Positions 43,589 to 51,571 are shown, counted from the stretch's first letter. The stretch is 64,000 bases of DNA from Streptomyces sp. NBC_01255 (GCF_036226445.1 NZ_CP108474.1:930001-994000); one strand, 5' to 3'. Notes: a model not told the origin generated them from the sequence alone. Numbers and translations: made by a program.

Positions 43589-44251
43589 ATGCCCGCGAAG
43601 GACTTCCGCGTCTTCGAGCGCAGGAGACGCCGACCCTGGGGCGTCCTGGCCCTCGCCATGCTGTCCGGACTCGCCATGATGCGCAACGGGGTCGACGTCG
43701 CCCTCGGACCGCCCCAACCCGCCGCGGCCGCACGGCCGGTGGCGCGACCGCTCGTCCCGCCGCCGGCGGAGGAGACAGCCGGCCTGGAGCCGCTGCCCTT
43801 CGCGCCGGCCTCACGGATCAAGATCCCCGCGATCCGGGTCGCCGCGCCGATCATGGACGTGGGCCTGGACGCGGACGGCTGGGTGGCGGCGCCGCCCCCG
43901 CAGGACGCCAACCTCGCCGGCTGGTACCAGAACGGCATCTCCCCCGGTCAGCGCGGGACTTCGGTCGTCGTCGGCCATGTCGACAACGCGAGCGGCCCTG
44001 CCGTCTTCTACGGCCTGGGATCGCTGGAGAAGGGCCAGCACGTCGAGGTCGAGCGGTACGACGGCCGGGTCGCGGTCTTCGAGATCTACGGGGTCGAGGT
44101 CTACTCCAAGAACGACTTCCCCGGCGTGCAGGTCTACGCGGACACCGGTCAGCCCGAACTCCGGGTGATCACCTGCGGCGGCGGCTACACACGGGCGCAC
44201 GGCTACGACGGGAACGTCGTCGTGTACGCCCGCATGGTCGGCTCCCGCTGA
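43589..44251 (+). CDS. Class F sortase
   Basis: A 220-residue membrane-anchored transpeptidase. One N-terminal helix (GVLALAMLSGLAMM, about 18-31), a Pro-rich linker, and a sortase domain (about 75-220): IKIPAIRVAAPIMDVGL, GWYQNGISPGQRGTSVVVGHVDN (catalytic His in VVGHVD; given in part), and VITCGGG with the catalytic Cys, then YDGNVVVYARMV. Class F sortases are the actinobacterial group; their substrates are poorly known. The ATG has AAGGGAG upstream. Its likely substrates are the two adjacent surface proteins (inference). Confidence 0.93.
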   Translation: MPAKDFRVFERRRRRPWGVLALAMLSGLAMMRNGVDVALGPPQPAAAARPVARPLVPPPAEETAGLEPLPFAPASRIKIPAIRVAAPIMDVGLDADGWVAAPPPQDANLAGWYQNGISPGQRGTSVVVGHVDNASGPAVFYGLGSLEKGQHVEVERYDGRVAVFEIYGVEVYSKNDFPGVQVYADTGQPELRVITCGGGYTRAHGYDGNVVVYARMVGSR

Positions 44252-44264
44252 CGCTCGCGGCACG

Positions 44265-44304
44265 GCGAAGGGCCCCGGCACCCACCAGCGCCGGGGCCCT
44301 TCGC
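44265..44304. terminator. Bidirectional terminator between sortase and deacetylase genes
   Basis: A 15-bp perfect stem (GCGAAGGGCCCCGGC at 44265-44279, GCCGGGGCCCTTCGC at 44290-44304) with a 10-base loop, between convergent genes. Confidence 0.92.
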
Positions 44305-44316
44305 GTACGACCGCCG

Positions 44317-45198
44317 TCAGCGCCTCGGCACGGTGATGTGGTAGCCGGCGTCGAGGAGTTCGGGCAGATAGCGGCGGAGCGCGACCACGCTCTGGGAGCG
44401 GTCGCCGCCCGCGTCGTGGGAGAGGACGACGGCGCCGGGGGCGGCGCCGTCGAGCACGCGGCGGACGATCGTGCCCGTGCCCGGCTCCTTCCAGTCGAGG
44501 GTGTCGATCGTCCAGGCGAGCGGCTCCATGCCCAGCTCGGCGCCGATCTCGAAGGAGTGCCGGTTCCAGGCCCCGTAGGGGGCGCGGTACCAGAGCGGCG
44601 CGGCGCCGAGGGTCCGCTCGACGACCTCGCTGGTGGAGCCGAGCTCGTCGCGGATCCGGGAGGGCCGCAGCTTGGGGATGAGGGGATGGGACCACGAGTG
44701 GTTGCCGACGACGTGCCCGTCGGCGGCCATCTCCCGCAGCAGGTCCGGGTTCTCGACGGCCATCTCGCCGCACACGAAGAACATCGCCCGGCAGCCGTAC
44801 CGGCGCAGGGTCTCCAGGATGGCGGGGGTGTAGCGGGGGTCGGGGCCGTCGTCGAAGGACAGCACCATCGAGCGGCCGACCCCGGACATGCTGAGGAAGG
44901 GCCGCTGCCGCACCGGCGGCACCGCGCGCCGGAAGGCCGGGGGCGCGTACGCGGTCATCGGCTGGAGCCGGTACGAGGACGGGCGCAGCCGGGCCGCCCG
45001 CGCGGCCTGCGGACCGGCGGCCGGCCCCGCCGCGGGTCCCGCGCCCGGCGCGCCCTGGGGCGCGGGGGCGGCGCCCGTGGGCCGCTCGGGCGCGGCGAGC
45101 CGGTCCGCCGCGAGGTATCCGACGGTGGCCGTGGCGCCGAGCGCCGCGGCGAGACGCAGCACCGCCCGGCGCCCACTGGGCATCTGATCCTTTTTCAT
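44317..45198 (-). CDS. Polysaccharide deacetylase (NodB/CE4)
   Basis: A 293-residue exported enzyme. The N-terminus SGRRAVLRLAAALGATATVGY looks like a twin-arginine signal (given in part), followed by a Pro/Ala linker. The NodB domain has motif 1 VLSFDDGPDPR (catalytic base and metal Asp), motif 2 HSWSHP (metal His pair), motif 3 RAPYGAWN, motif 4 DTLDW and motif 5 VVLSHDAGGD. All active-site residues are present. It removes N-acetyl or O-acetyl groups from a cell-wall or secreted polysaccharide. It lies in the surface island next to the sortase and CapA-like genes. Confidence 0.93.
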   Translation of the reverse strand: MKKDQMPSGRRAVLRLAAALGATATVGYLAADRLAAPERPTGAAPAPQGAPGAGPAAGPAAGPQAARAARLRPSSYRLQPMTAYAPPAFRRAVPPVRQRPFLSMSGVGRSMVLSFDDGPDPRYTPAILETLRRYGCRAMFFVCGEMAVENPDLLREMAADGHVVGNHSWSHPLIPKLRPSRIRDELGSTSEVVERTLGAAPLWYRAPYGAWNRHSFEIGAELGMEPLAWTIDTLDWKEPGTGTIVRRVLDGAAPGAVVLSHDAGGDRSQSVVALRRYLPELLDAGYHITVPRR

Positions 45199-45321
45199 GA
45201 CCAATGGTTCGTACGGGCGAGGGCCCACCCGGCTCACCGACACCGGCCCCCTGTCCGAAAACACCCGATGAGCCGAAAGCCTCCTGGGGTGACCGCACAG
45301 CGGCCCGCCCGGTTCGACGTC

Positions 45322-46548
45322 CTACTTCCCCATGGTCAGGCCGTCCTTGTCCGCTCCCCTGCTGAGTACGACCTGCCGGATCGTCTCGCGGTTCGAGGAG
45401 TGGCGCGGGTCTCCGTCACCCGCCGCGCCGAGGTTGACGACCCGGCCCCGGCCGGTGTCGAACCACTGCGGGACGAACTCGGCCTTGGTGACCTCCCAGC
45501 GCGCTCCGGGTGCCTTGGGCGGGGCGAAGGTGAAGCGGCCGAGGGTGCCCTGGTTGCCCCGGGGGTCGAAGGCGCCCTCGTGGTTGATCATGTCCCCGGC
45601 GATCTGGTCACCCATCCCGTAGACGATCCACGTGCCGTTGACCTTCTCGTACGCCTGCGGGATGTGAGCGTGCGTGCCGATGATCAAGTCGATGTCGGGA
45701 CGGCCGTCGCTCGTGGAGGCGGTGAGCGCACGCCCGAGGGAAAGCTGCCGCTCGTCGGCGTCGGTCTGCCACTCGGTGCCCCAGTGGACGCTGACCACGA
45801 CGACGTCGGCGCCGGCCGCGCGGGCCGCGCGGGCGTCGGCGATCACCTTGCGCTCGTCGAGCAGCTGGACCGCCCAGGGCTGTCCCTCGGGCAGCGGGTA
45901 CCCGTTGGTGTCATAGGTGTAGGCGAGCTGGGCGACCGTGGCGCCGCCCGCCTTCATCAGCGTGGGCCGCGCCGCCTCCTCGGCGGTACGGGCGGAGCCG
46001 GCGTGCCGGATCCCGGCCGCGTCCAGGGCGTCCAGGGTGCGTCGGAGCCCGGCCGCTCCGTCGTCGAGGGTGTGGTTGGACGCGGTGGAACAGGAGTCGT
46101 ATCCGGTGGCCTTGAGGGCGGTGGCGACCTCGGGCGGCGACTTGAAGGCGGGGTAGCCGGTGTAGGGGCCGCCCTCCTTCCCGTACACGGTCTCCATGTG
46201 GCAGATGGCCAGGTCGGCGGGGGCGACGACGCTCTTGACCCCGGCGAGCATGGGGCCGAAGTCGTAGCCGTCGCCGCCGGCGTCCTGGGCCGCGCGACGG
46301 ATGATGGAGTCGTGCGGGAGGACGTCACCGGAGGCGACGAGGGTGAATCCGGCGGGGGCGGAGGCTCCGCCCGGGGCGGCGGACGGCGCGGCGGACGGCG
46401 GCGCGGTCCGGCCGGTGGCGGGCTGCCCGGCCGAGAGCCCGGGGGCGGGGCCACCGCCGCTCGGGGCGCTCCCTTCGGTGCAGCCGGTGGCCGCCGCGAC
46501 GAGGAGGGCGGCGACCGCCACCACTGCCGGTCTGGTGCGTGAGGTCAT
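45322..46548 (-). CDS. CapA family lipoprotein
   Basis: A 408-residue protein of the CapA/PGA-synthesis (metallophosphatase-like) family. Lipobox ATGCTEG (Cys about 23), then a Pro/Ala/Gly linker, then LVASGDVLPHDSII, ICHMETV, SNHTLDDG, VVSVHWGTEWQ and IIGTHAHIPQ, the metal-binding signature set. Family members act in poly-gamma-glutamate capsule export, but many actinobacterial homologues are of unknown function. It may be cotranscribed with the deacetylase 123 bp downstream. A GAAC-N4-GTTC palindrome lies upstream. Confidence 0.9.
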   Translation of the reverse strand: MTSRTRPAVVAVAALLVAAATGCTEGSAPSGGGPAPGLSAGQPATGRTAPPSAAPSAAPGGASAPAGFTLVASGDVLPHDSIIRRAAQDAGGDGYDFGPMLAGVKSVVAPADLAICHMETVYGKEGGPYTGYPAFKSPPEVATALKATGYDSCSTASNHTLDDGAAGLRRTLDALDAAGIRHAGSARTAEEAARPTLMKAGGATVAQLAYTYDTNGYPLPEGQPWAVQLLDERKVIADARAARAAGADVVVVSVHWGTEWQTDADERQLSLGRALTASTSDGRPDIDLIIGTHAHIPQAYEKVNGTWIVYGMGDQIAGDMINHEGAFDPRGNQGTLGRFTFAPPKAPGARWEVTKAEFVPQWFDTGRGRVVNLGAAGDGDPRHSSNRETIRQVVLSRGADKDGLTMGK

Positions 46549-46576
46549 CTACGGCACTCCGCTCAGCTCTTGCTAT

Positions 46577-46588
46577 GAACACCTGTTC
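46577..46588. promoter_or_regulatory. GAAC-N4-GTTC palindrome upstream of the CapA-like gene
   Basis: GAACACCTGTTC is symmetric and has the core spacing of a Gram-positive LexA box, but lacks the flanking C/G and one purine position. It is 29 bp upstream of the CapA-like start. Weak candidate. Confidence 0.25.
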
Positions 46589-46808
46589 TGAAGAATTGAT
46601 CGCGCAGGAAAGCCGCAGTCAAGGGTCAAGGCCGTACAAGCACACGAACCCCGCTGAAACGGACGCAACAACTCCGCCTGACCGTTCGCCGTACCATTCG
46701 CCGCTCTGTGCGACCGTTCGTCGCAGACCGATGTCCCTTCCCTGTCACTCCTCTTCCGGATGCGTTCGTATACCGCCGGGACGACGAGCCGAGGGAGAGG
46801 CGGGGAGC

Positions 46809-47366
46809 ATGACGACGGCGACGACCGACGAACGGAACCTGGAGCAGCTGCAGCGGGACCACGGCCCGGCACTGCTCTCCTTCCTGCTCGGGCTGACCTA
46901 CGGCGACCGGCAGCGCGCCGAGGACCTCGCCCAGGAGACCCTCGTACGCGCCTGGCTCCACCCCGAGGCCTTCGAAGGGCCCTACGAGTCCATGCGGCCC
47001 TGGCTCTTCACCGTGGCCCGCCGGCTGGCCATCGACGCGCGCCGCTCGCGCCTCGCCCGGCCCGCCGAGATCGGCGACGGCGTCCTCGCGGTGACGCCCG
47101 ACCCGGCCGACGCCACCGCCTCCGCCGAGGCGGCGCTCGACGTACGGGCCGCCGTCCGCGGACTGAGCCCCGAGCACCGGGAGGTGCTCGTCCGGATCTA
47201 CTTCCACGGCCTGACCGTCAACGAGGCCGCCGTGGACCTCGGCATCCCCGCCGGGACCGTCAAATCCCGCTCGCACTACGCCCTGCGGCAGCTCGGCCGG
47301 TCCCTGCCCGGCTACCGCCCGCACCGCGCGGGCGTTGCCCGGCCGCGCGCCACGGCCTCACAATGA
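46809..47366 (+). CDS. ECF RNA polymerase sigma factor
   Basis: A 185-residue sigma-70 family protein with sigma2 (GDRQRAEDLAQETLVRAWLHP, given in part; then MRPWLFTVARRLAIDARR) and sigma4 (LSPEHREVLVRIYFHGLTVNEAA, given in part; VDLGIPAGTVKSRSHYALRQL, given in part). The ATG (MTTATTDERN) follows GGGGAG. No anti-sigma gene is next to it: the following gene, five bases on, is a PaaI thioesterase. Activity is therefore controlled some other way or by a remote anti-sigma. Confidence 0.92.
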   Translation: MTTATTDERNLEQLQRDHGPALLSFLLGLTYGDRQRAEDLAQETLVRAWLHPEAFEGPYESMRPWLFTVARRLAIDARRSRLARPAEIGDGVLAVTPDPADATASAEAALDVRAAVRGLSPEHREVLVRIYFHGLTVNEAAVDLGIPAGTVKSRSHYALRQLGRSLPGYRPHRAGVARPRATASQ

Positions 47367-47370
47367 CGCC

Positions 47371-47817
47371 GTGACGACTCCCGACGCCGTGGCGCTGACG
47401 CCCACCGCCGCCGAAAAGATCCTCGCCGACAACTTCGCCCCCTGGGTGCTCGACCTGGGACTCACCATCGAATCCGTCGCCTCCGCCGACGGAGCCGGAG
47501 CCGAGGCCGTGCTCCGGCTCCCCTGGTCCGACCGGCTCGCCCGGGAGGGCGGCGGCCTCTCCGGCCAGGCCCTGATGGCCGCGGCGGACACGGCGACGGT
47601 CATCGCGGTCGCCGCGGCCCGCGGCGGCTTCGTCCCGATGACCACCGTCCAGCAGTCCATCACCTTCCAGCGGGCGGTCGTCGGCAGCGACGTCCTGGTG
47701 CGGGCCCGGCTCACCAAGTCGGGCAAGCGGATGGCCTTCGCCGACATCACGATGACCGCCGACGGCACGGAGGAGACCGCCGCCCACGCCACCGCCGTGT
47801 ACGCGCTGCTCGGCTGA
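47371..47817 (+). CDS. PaaI family hotdog thioesterase
   Basis: A 148-residue hotdog-fold protein. LSGQALMAAADTATVIAV carries the helix and catalytic aspartate of the PaaI type, followed by MTTVQQSITFQRAVVGSDVLVRARL. Expected to hydrolyse acyl- or aryl-CoA thioesters in the cytosol. The GTG starts four bases after the sigma factor stop, so the two genes are coupled, an unusual pairing. Confidence 0.85.
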   Translation: MTTPDAVALTPTAAEKILADNFAPWVLDLGLTIESVASADGAGAEAVLRLPWSDRLAREGGGLSGQALMAAADTATVIAVAAARGGFVPMTTVQQSITFQRAVVGSDVLVRARLTKSGKRMAFADITMTADGTEETAAHATAVYALLG

Positions 47818-47974
47818 ACCGGCCACGGCCCGCCGCTCCCACCCCGTACGCCACGCCTGGCAACACTCGCCCCACCGGCACCTATCCGGCCGGAAAACGT
47901 ATCCGAAACCACACGGGCGAGTTGAGCAAAGCGGGACCCGCGGAGGCCCTTCACGGTGGAGGCTCTCCCCCGGG

Positions 47975-48050
47975 CCCCTGACATCCGGGCCCCACATGTA
48001 CGGGTCCCTGATGTACGGGGTCCCTGATGTACGGGTCCCCATGTCCGGGA
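47975..48050. repeat. 15-16 bp degenerate tandem repeat upstream of a hypothetical gene
   Basis: About five imperfect copies of a unit like CCCTGATGTACGGGT; the two central copies are nearly identical. The array ends eight bases before the GTG of the next gene, so it covers its leader. Confidence 0.8.
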
Positions 48051-48057
48051 GAAGAAG

Positions 48058-48549
48058 GTGGGAGCGTTGCTGCCCGAGAGCACGAACGGCACCGGCGGCA
48101 CGAGCGGCGGCGGACTCGCCGTCCCAATGGCCTGGCTGTGCGCCGAGTACCAGGCGGACGCGGTGTTGCGGTCCGCCGCGCTCGTGGCGCCCGGCTCGCT
48201 GGAGTACCGGGCCGGCCTCCAGGCCCTGGCCCTCACCGTCCATCTGTCGGAGGACCCGGACCCCGTACCGGTCGAGACGTTGCTGCGCCGCACGGCGTAC
48301 GACCGGCCCTGGACGTCCTGGGTCGAGGAGCGGCTCGCCGGCCGCCTCGCCGCGGAGGGGGACGGGCCCGACCTGGCCCTCGCCCACAGCGCCTGGCGTG
48401 CTCTGCGCGACACCTGGGTGCGTGCCGCCGATGTGGACGGCCCGACGGCCGGCGAACGCGGTTCACCGGTGGACGAGAAGGTGCAGGTCTGGGTGCCCGC
48501 CTGGAAGCTGGGCCTGCCGCTCGCCCACCTGTCCGTCTACCTACGCTGA
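48058..48549 (+). CDS. Hypothetical protein
   Basis: A 163-residue soluble, helix-rich protein with no family I recognise. It has PMAWLCAEYQADAVLRSAALV, EYRAGLQALALTVHLSED and VQVWVPAWKLGLPLAHLSVYLR (each quoted in part). No signal or membrane segment. Starts at GTG after GAAGAAGG. Its last nine bases overlap, tail to tail, the 3' end of the sensor kinase gene. Confidence 0.7.
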   Translation: MGALLPESTNGTGGTSGGGLAVPMAWLCAEYQADAVLRSAALVAPGSLEYRAGLQALALTVHLSEDPDPVPVETLLRRTAYDRPWTSWVEERLAGRLAAEGDGPDLALAHSAWRALRDTWVRAADVDGPTAGERGSPVDEKVQVWVPAWKLGLPLAHLSVYLR

Positions 48550-49746
48550 ACGGTGCACGCCGGGGCGGTACTTGGGAATGCGTACCGTCACCTTCATGCC
48601 CGCGCCGACGCCGGTCTCGATGACGAGGCCGTGCTCCGCGCCGTACACCTGCCGCAGCCGCTCGTCCACATTGAGCAGACCGATGCCGGACCCCGCCGGG
48701 TGCTCCCCGCGCAGGACGGCCCGCAGCAGCTCCGGGTCCATGCCGACGCCGTCGTCCTCGACGGTCACCACGGCCTCGGCACCCGCGTCCCGGGCGGCGA
48801 TCGTCACCCGGCAGCCCCGCTCCCGCTCCTGGAGGCCGTGCTTGACGGCGTTCTCCACCAGGGGCTGGAGGCAGAGGAAGGGCAGCGTCACCGGCAGCAC
48901 CTCCGGGGCGATCTGCAGCGTCACCTTCAGCCGGTTCCCGAAGCGCGCTCCGGCGAGGGCCAAGTACTGCTCGATGGAGCGCAGTTCGTCGGCGAGCTGG
49001 GCGAAGTCGCCGTGCCTGCGGAAGGAGTAGCGGGTGAAGTCGGCGAACTCCAAGAGGAGTTCCCTGGCCCGCTCGGGGTCGGTGCGGACGAACGACGCGA
49101 TGGCGGCGAGGGAGTTGAAGATGAAGTGCGGGGAGATCTGCGCCCGCAGGGCCCTGATCTCGGCCTCCACGATCCTGGTCCGCGAGCGGTCGAGCTCGGC
49201 CAGCTCCAGCTGGACGGAGACCCAGCGGGCCACCTCGGTCGCGGCCCGCACCAGGACGGCCGACTCCCGTGAGCCGTACGCGACGAGCGCGCCGAGGACC
49301 CCGTCCTCGCCGGTGAGCGGGGCGATCACCGCCCAGCGCAGGGGGCACGCCGGGTCGTCGCAGTCGGTGTGCGCGGACCGGCTGCGGCCCGTGTCGAGGG
49401 TGTCGGCGGCCAGCGCGGGAACGTGCGCCCGGTGGTGGTCCCCGCCCGGACCGTCCCAGGCGAGGACCGCGCCCCGGTCGGTGAGGCAGAGCGCCTCGGT
49501 GCCGAGCAGCGAGCGCAGCGTGCTCGCCGCCTTGCGGGCGGTCTCCTCGGTCAGCCCGGCACGCAGCGGCGGCGCGGCGAGCGAGGCCGTGTGCAGGGTG
49601 TGGAAGGTGGCCCGTTCGACAGGGGTGCCGAGGTCGGGGTCGGCGGTGCGGCCCCCGCGCCGTGCGGCGAACCGCCCCAGGACGAAGCCCGCCGCGAGGA
49701 GCACCACCCCGGCGGCGGCCGCGGCGGCGAGCGCGATACCGGTCAC
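48541..49746 (-). CDS. LytS-type sensor histidine kinase
   Basis: A 401-residue kinase. One N-terminal helix (ALAAAAAAGVVLLAAGFVLG), a GAF-like region (about 60-170), then the His_kinase domain IRALRAQISPHFIFNSLAAIASF (quoted in part; phospho-His in SPHFIFN, about 206) and HATPase motifs PFLCLQPLVENAVKHGLQ, VEDDGVGMD and GSGIGLLNVDERL. It is the partner of the LytTR regulator at 52085. The GTG start overlaps the stop of a 13-residue mini-ORF, so its translation is coupled to the symporter cistron through two mini-ORFs. Confidence 0.93.
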   Translation of the reverse strand: MTGIALAAAAAAGVVLLAAGFVLGRFAARRGGRTADPDLGTPVERATFHTLHTASLAAPPLRAGLTEETARKAASTLRSLLGTEALCLTDRGAVLAWDGPGGDHHRAHVPALAADTLDTGRSRSAHTDCDDPACPLRWAVIAPLTGEDGVLGALVAYGSRESAVLVRAATEVARWVSVQLELAELDRSRTRIVEAEIRALRAQISPHFIFNSLAAIASFVRTDPERARELLLEFADFTRYSFRRHGDFAQLADELRSIEQYLALAGARFGNRLKVTLQIAPEVLPVTLPFLCLQPLVENAVKHGLQERERGCRVTIAARDAGAEAVVTVEDDGVGMDPELLRAVLRGEHPAGSGIGLLNVDERLRQVYGAEHGLVIETGVGAGMKVTVRIPKYRPGVHRSA

Positions 49747-49784
49747 GGGCGTACCTCCGGGGCGGCGGGGTCGGTGCCGGTCAT
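49743..49784 (-). CDS. Mini-ORF 2 coupling symporter and kinase cistrons
   Basis: ATG ... TGA encoding 13 residues, MTGTDPAAPEVRP. Its ATG overlaps the stop of mini-ORF 1 (ATGA), and its TGA overlaps the kinase GTG (GTGA). The sequence is a copy of the symporter/kinase junction. A peptide product is doubtful; ribosome hand-over is the likely role. Confidence 0.5.
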   Translation of the reverse strand: MTGTDPAAPEVRP

Positions 49785-49819
49785 CGGCGTCCCCCTCGGG
49801 AAGGAACGGTGCCGGTCAT
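49781..49819 (-). CDS. Mini-ORF 1 coupling symporter and kinase cistrons
   Basis: ATG ... TGA encoding 12 residues, MTGTVPSRGGRR. Its ATG overlaps the symporter stop (ATGA) with AGGAGG upstream; its own TGA overlaps the ATG of mini-ORF 2. It resembles the symporter C-terminus TGSVPSQEVRR, so it arose by duplication. Confidence 0.5.
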   Translation of the reverse strand: MTGTVPSRGGRR

Positions 49820-51549
49820 CGGCGTACCTCCTGGGAGGGGACGGAGCCGGTGAACTCCTCCGGCAGGTGGAGCCGGGCGAGGAGTGCCGGGGTGCCGGGC
49901 GGGATCCGGCCGGGGGTCGCGAGCGAGACGAGGACCATCGTCAGGAAGCCGAGGGGAACCGACCAGACGGCGGGCCAGGCCATCAGCGTGTGCGGCCAGC
50001 CCTCGGGCGCGAGCCCGGCCCGGGTCGCCATCACGGCCGCGAGGGCCGAGCCGCCGCCGAGCAGGAGCCCGGCCATGGCCCCGGGCGGGGTGAGCCGGCG
50101 CCACCAGATGCCGAGGACGAGCAGCGGACAGAACGAGGAGGCGGAGACCGCGAACGCGAGGCCGACGGCGTCGGCGACCGGCACCTTGGACGCGACCACG
50201 CCGACGCCGAGCGGGACGGCGGTGGCCAGCAGGGTCCCGAGGCGGAAGTGGCGCACGCCCCGGGAGGGCAGCACGTCCTGGGTGAGGACACCGGCGACGG
50301 ACATGGTGAGTCCGGAGGCGGTGGAGAGGAAGGCGGCGAAGGCCCCGCCCGCCAGGAGCGCGCCGAGGAGGTCGCCTGCGGATCCGCCGAGGATCCGCTC
50401 GGGCAGGACGAGCACGGCGGCGTCGGCTGAGCCGGTGAGGGCGAGCTCGGGGGCGTAGATCCGGCCGAGGAATCCGTACAGCGGCGGCAGCAGGTAGAAC
50501 GCGCCGACGAGCCCGAGGACGACGAGGGTGGTGCGGCGGGCCGCGCGGCCGTGGGGGCTCGTGTAGAAGCGGACGGCGACGTGCGGCAGGCCCATGGTGC
50601 CGAGGAAGGTCGCGAGGATCAGCCCGTACGTGGCGTACAGCTGGTGTCCGTCGTGTCCCCCGGCGAGCGGCTGGGACCAGCCGAGGGGGTCGGTACCGCT
50701 GGCGGCCCTTTCGGGCAGGACCGCGCCCGGGGCGAAGGCGAGTTCGGTGCCGGCGAGGACGTGGTGGGTGCCGGGGGCGAGGGTGACGGTCCGGTGCTCG
50801 TACGGGACGGTGTCGACGCGCCCGGTCACGGTGAGGGTGAGCGGGGCGTCGAGGCGGATCCGTACCGTGTCGGCGACGCGGACGACGGTGTGCTCGCGGA
50901 GGACGGCGGGGGCGTCGAAGCGGGCCCGGGGCGCGCCGTCCCCGTACCAGGCGGCGAGGAGGAAGAGGACGGGGACGAGCAGGGCGGTGAGTTTCAGCCA
51001 GTACTGGAAGGTCTGGACGAAGGTGATGCTGCGCATGCCTCCGGCGGCGACGGTGCCGGTGACGACGAGGGCGACGAGCAGCCCGCCGACCCATTCGGGT
51101 GCGCCGGTGAGGATCTCCAGGGTGAGCCCGGCGCCCTGGAGCTGCGGCAGCAGGTAGAGCCAGCCGATGCCGACGACGAAGAGGCTGGCGAGGCGGCGGG
51201 CCTGCGGCGATTCGAGGCGGGCCTCGGCGAAGTCGGAGAGGGTGTACGCGCCGGAGCGGCGCAGCGGGGCGGCGACGAGGACCAGCAGGACCAGGTACCC
51301 GGCGGTGTAGCCGACGGGGTACCAGAGCATCGCGGGGCCCTGGACGAGGACGAGCCCGGCGATGCCGAGGAAGGAGGCGGCGGAGAGGTACTCGCCGCTG
51401 ATGGCGGCGGCGTTGAGGCCCGGCCGGACGGTCCGCGAGGCGACGTAGAAGTCGGAGGTGGTGCGGGAGATCCGCAGGCCGAGGGCGCCGATGAGGACGG
51501 TCGCGAGGACGACGGCGGTGACGGCCGCGACGGCGTAGGTCTGGTTCAC
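49816..51549 (-). CDS. Sodium:solute symporter (SSS family, acetate/monocarboxylate-like)
   Basis: A 577-residue membrane protein with about 13 helices, resembling the ActP/MctP branch. Motifs include ISGEYLSAASFLGIAGLVL (about 50-68), GYLVLLVLVAAPLRRSGAYTL, GGMRSITFVQTFQYWLKL and FLSTASGLTMSVAGVLTQD (each quoted in part), the last forming the Na+ site region. A hydrophilic loop of about 90 residues (about 230-320) lies outside the membrane. The small two-helix protein 22 bp upstream and the LytTR/LytS genes flank it, as in pyruvate- or acetate-responsive uptake loci; the substrate is inferred. Confidence 0.92.
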   Translation of the reverse strand: MNQTYAVAAVTAVVLATVLIGALGLRISRTTSDFYVASRTVRPGLNAAAISGEYLSAASFLGIAGLVLVQGPAMLWYPVGYTAGYLVLLVLVAAPLRRSGAYTLSDFAEARLESPQARRLASLFVVGIGWLYLLPQLQGAGLTLEILTGAPEWVGGLLVALVVTGTVAAGGMRSITFVQTFQYWLKLTALLVPVLFLLAAWYGDGAPRARFDAPAVLREHTVVRVADTVRIRLDAPLTLTVTGRVDTVPYEHRTVTLAPGTHHVLAGTELAFAPGAVLPERAASGTDPLGWSQPLAGGHDGHQLYATYGLILATFLGTMGLPHVAVRFYTSPHGRAARRTTLVVLGLVGAFYLLPPLYGFLGRIYAPELALTGSADAAVLVLPERILGGSAGDLLGALLAGGAFAAFLSTASGLTMSVAGVLTQDVLPSRGVRHFRLGTLLATAVPLGVGVVASKVPVADAVGLAFAVSASSFCPLLVLGIWWRRLTPPGAMAGLLLGGGSALAAVMATRAGLAPEGWPHTLMAWPAVWSVPLGFLTMVLVSLATPGRIPPGTPALLARLHLPEEFTGSVPSQEVRR

Positions 51550-51571
51550 GCGGGGTGCTTCACCGTTTCGG

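Larger units (their letters stand above)
49743..49830 (-). repeat. Threefold repeat of a stop-start junction
   Basis: The motif GGAGGTACGCC-G-ATGACCGG (or a close variant) occurs three times at 35- and 38-bp spacing: at the symporter stop, the mini-ORF 1 stop and the kinase start. Each copy contains a ribosome site, a start codon and an overlapping stop. The encoded peptides are alike: TGSVPSQEVRR, MTGTVPSRGGRR, MTGTDPAAPEVRP, MTGIALAA. Confidence 0.85.

Noticed and set aside
43159..46542. Open frame of more than 1100 codons on the plus strand over the deacetylase and CapA-like genes
   Set aside because: It runs antisense to two well-supported genes with full catalytic motifs and has Arg/Gly/Pro-dominated composition.
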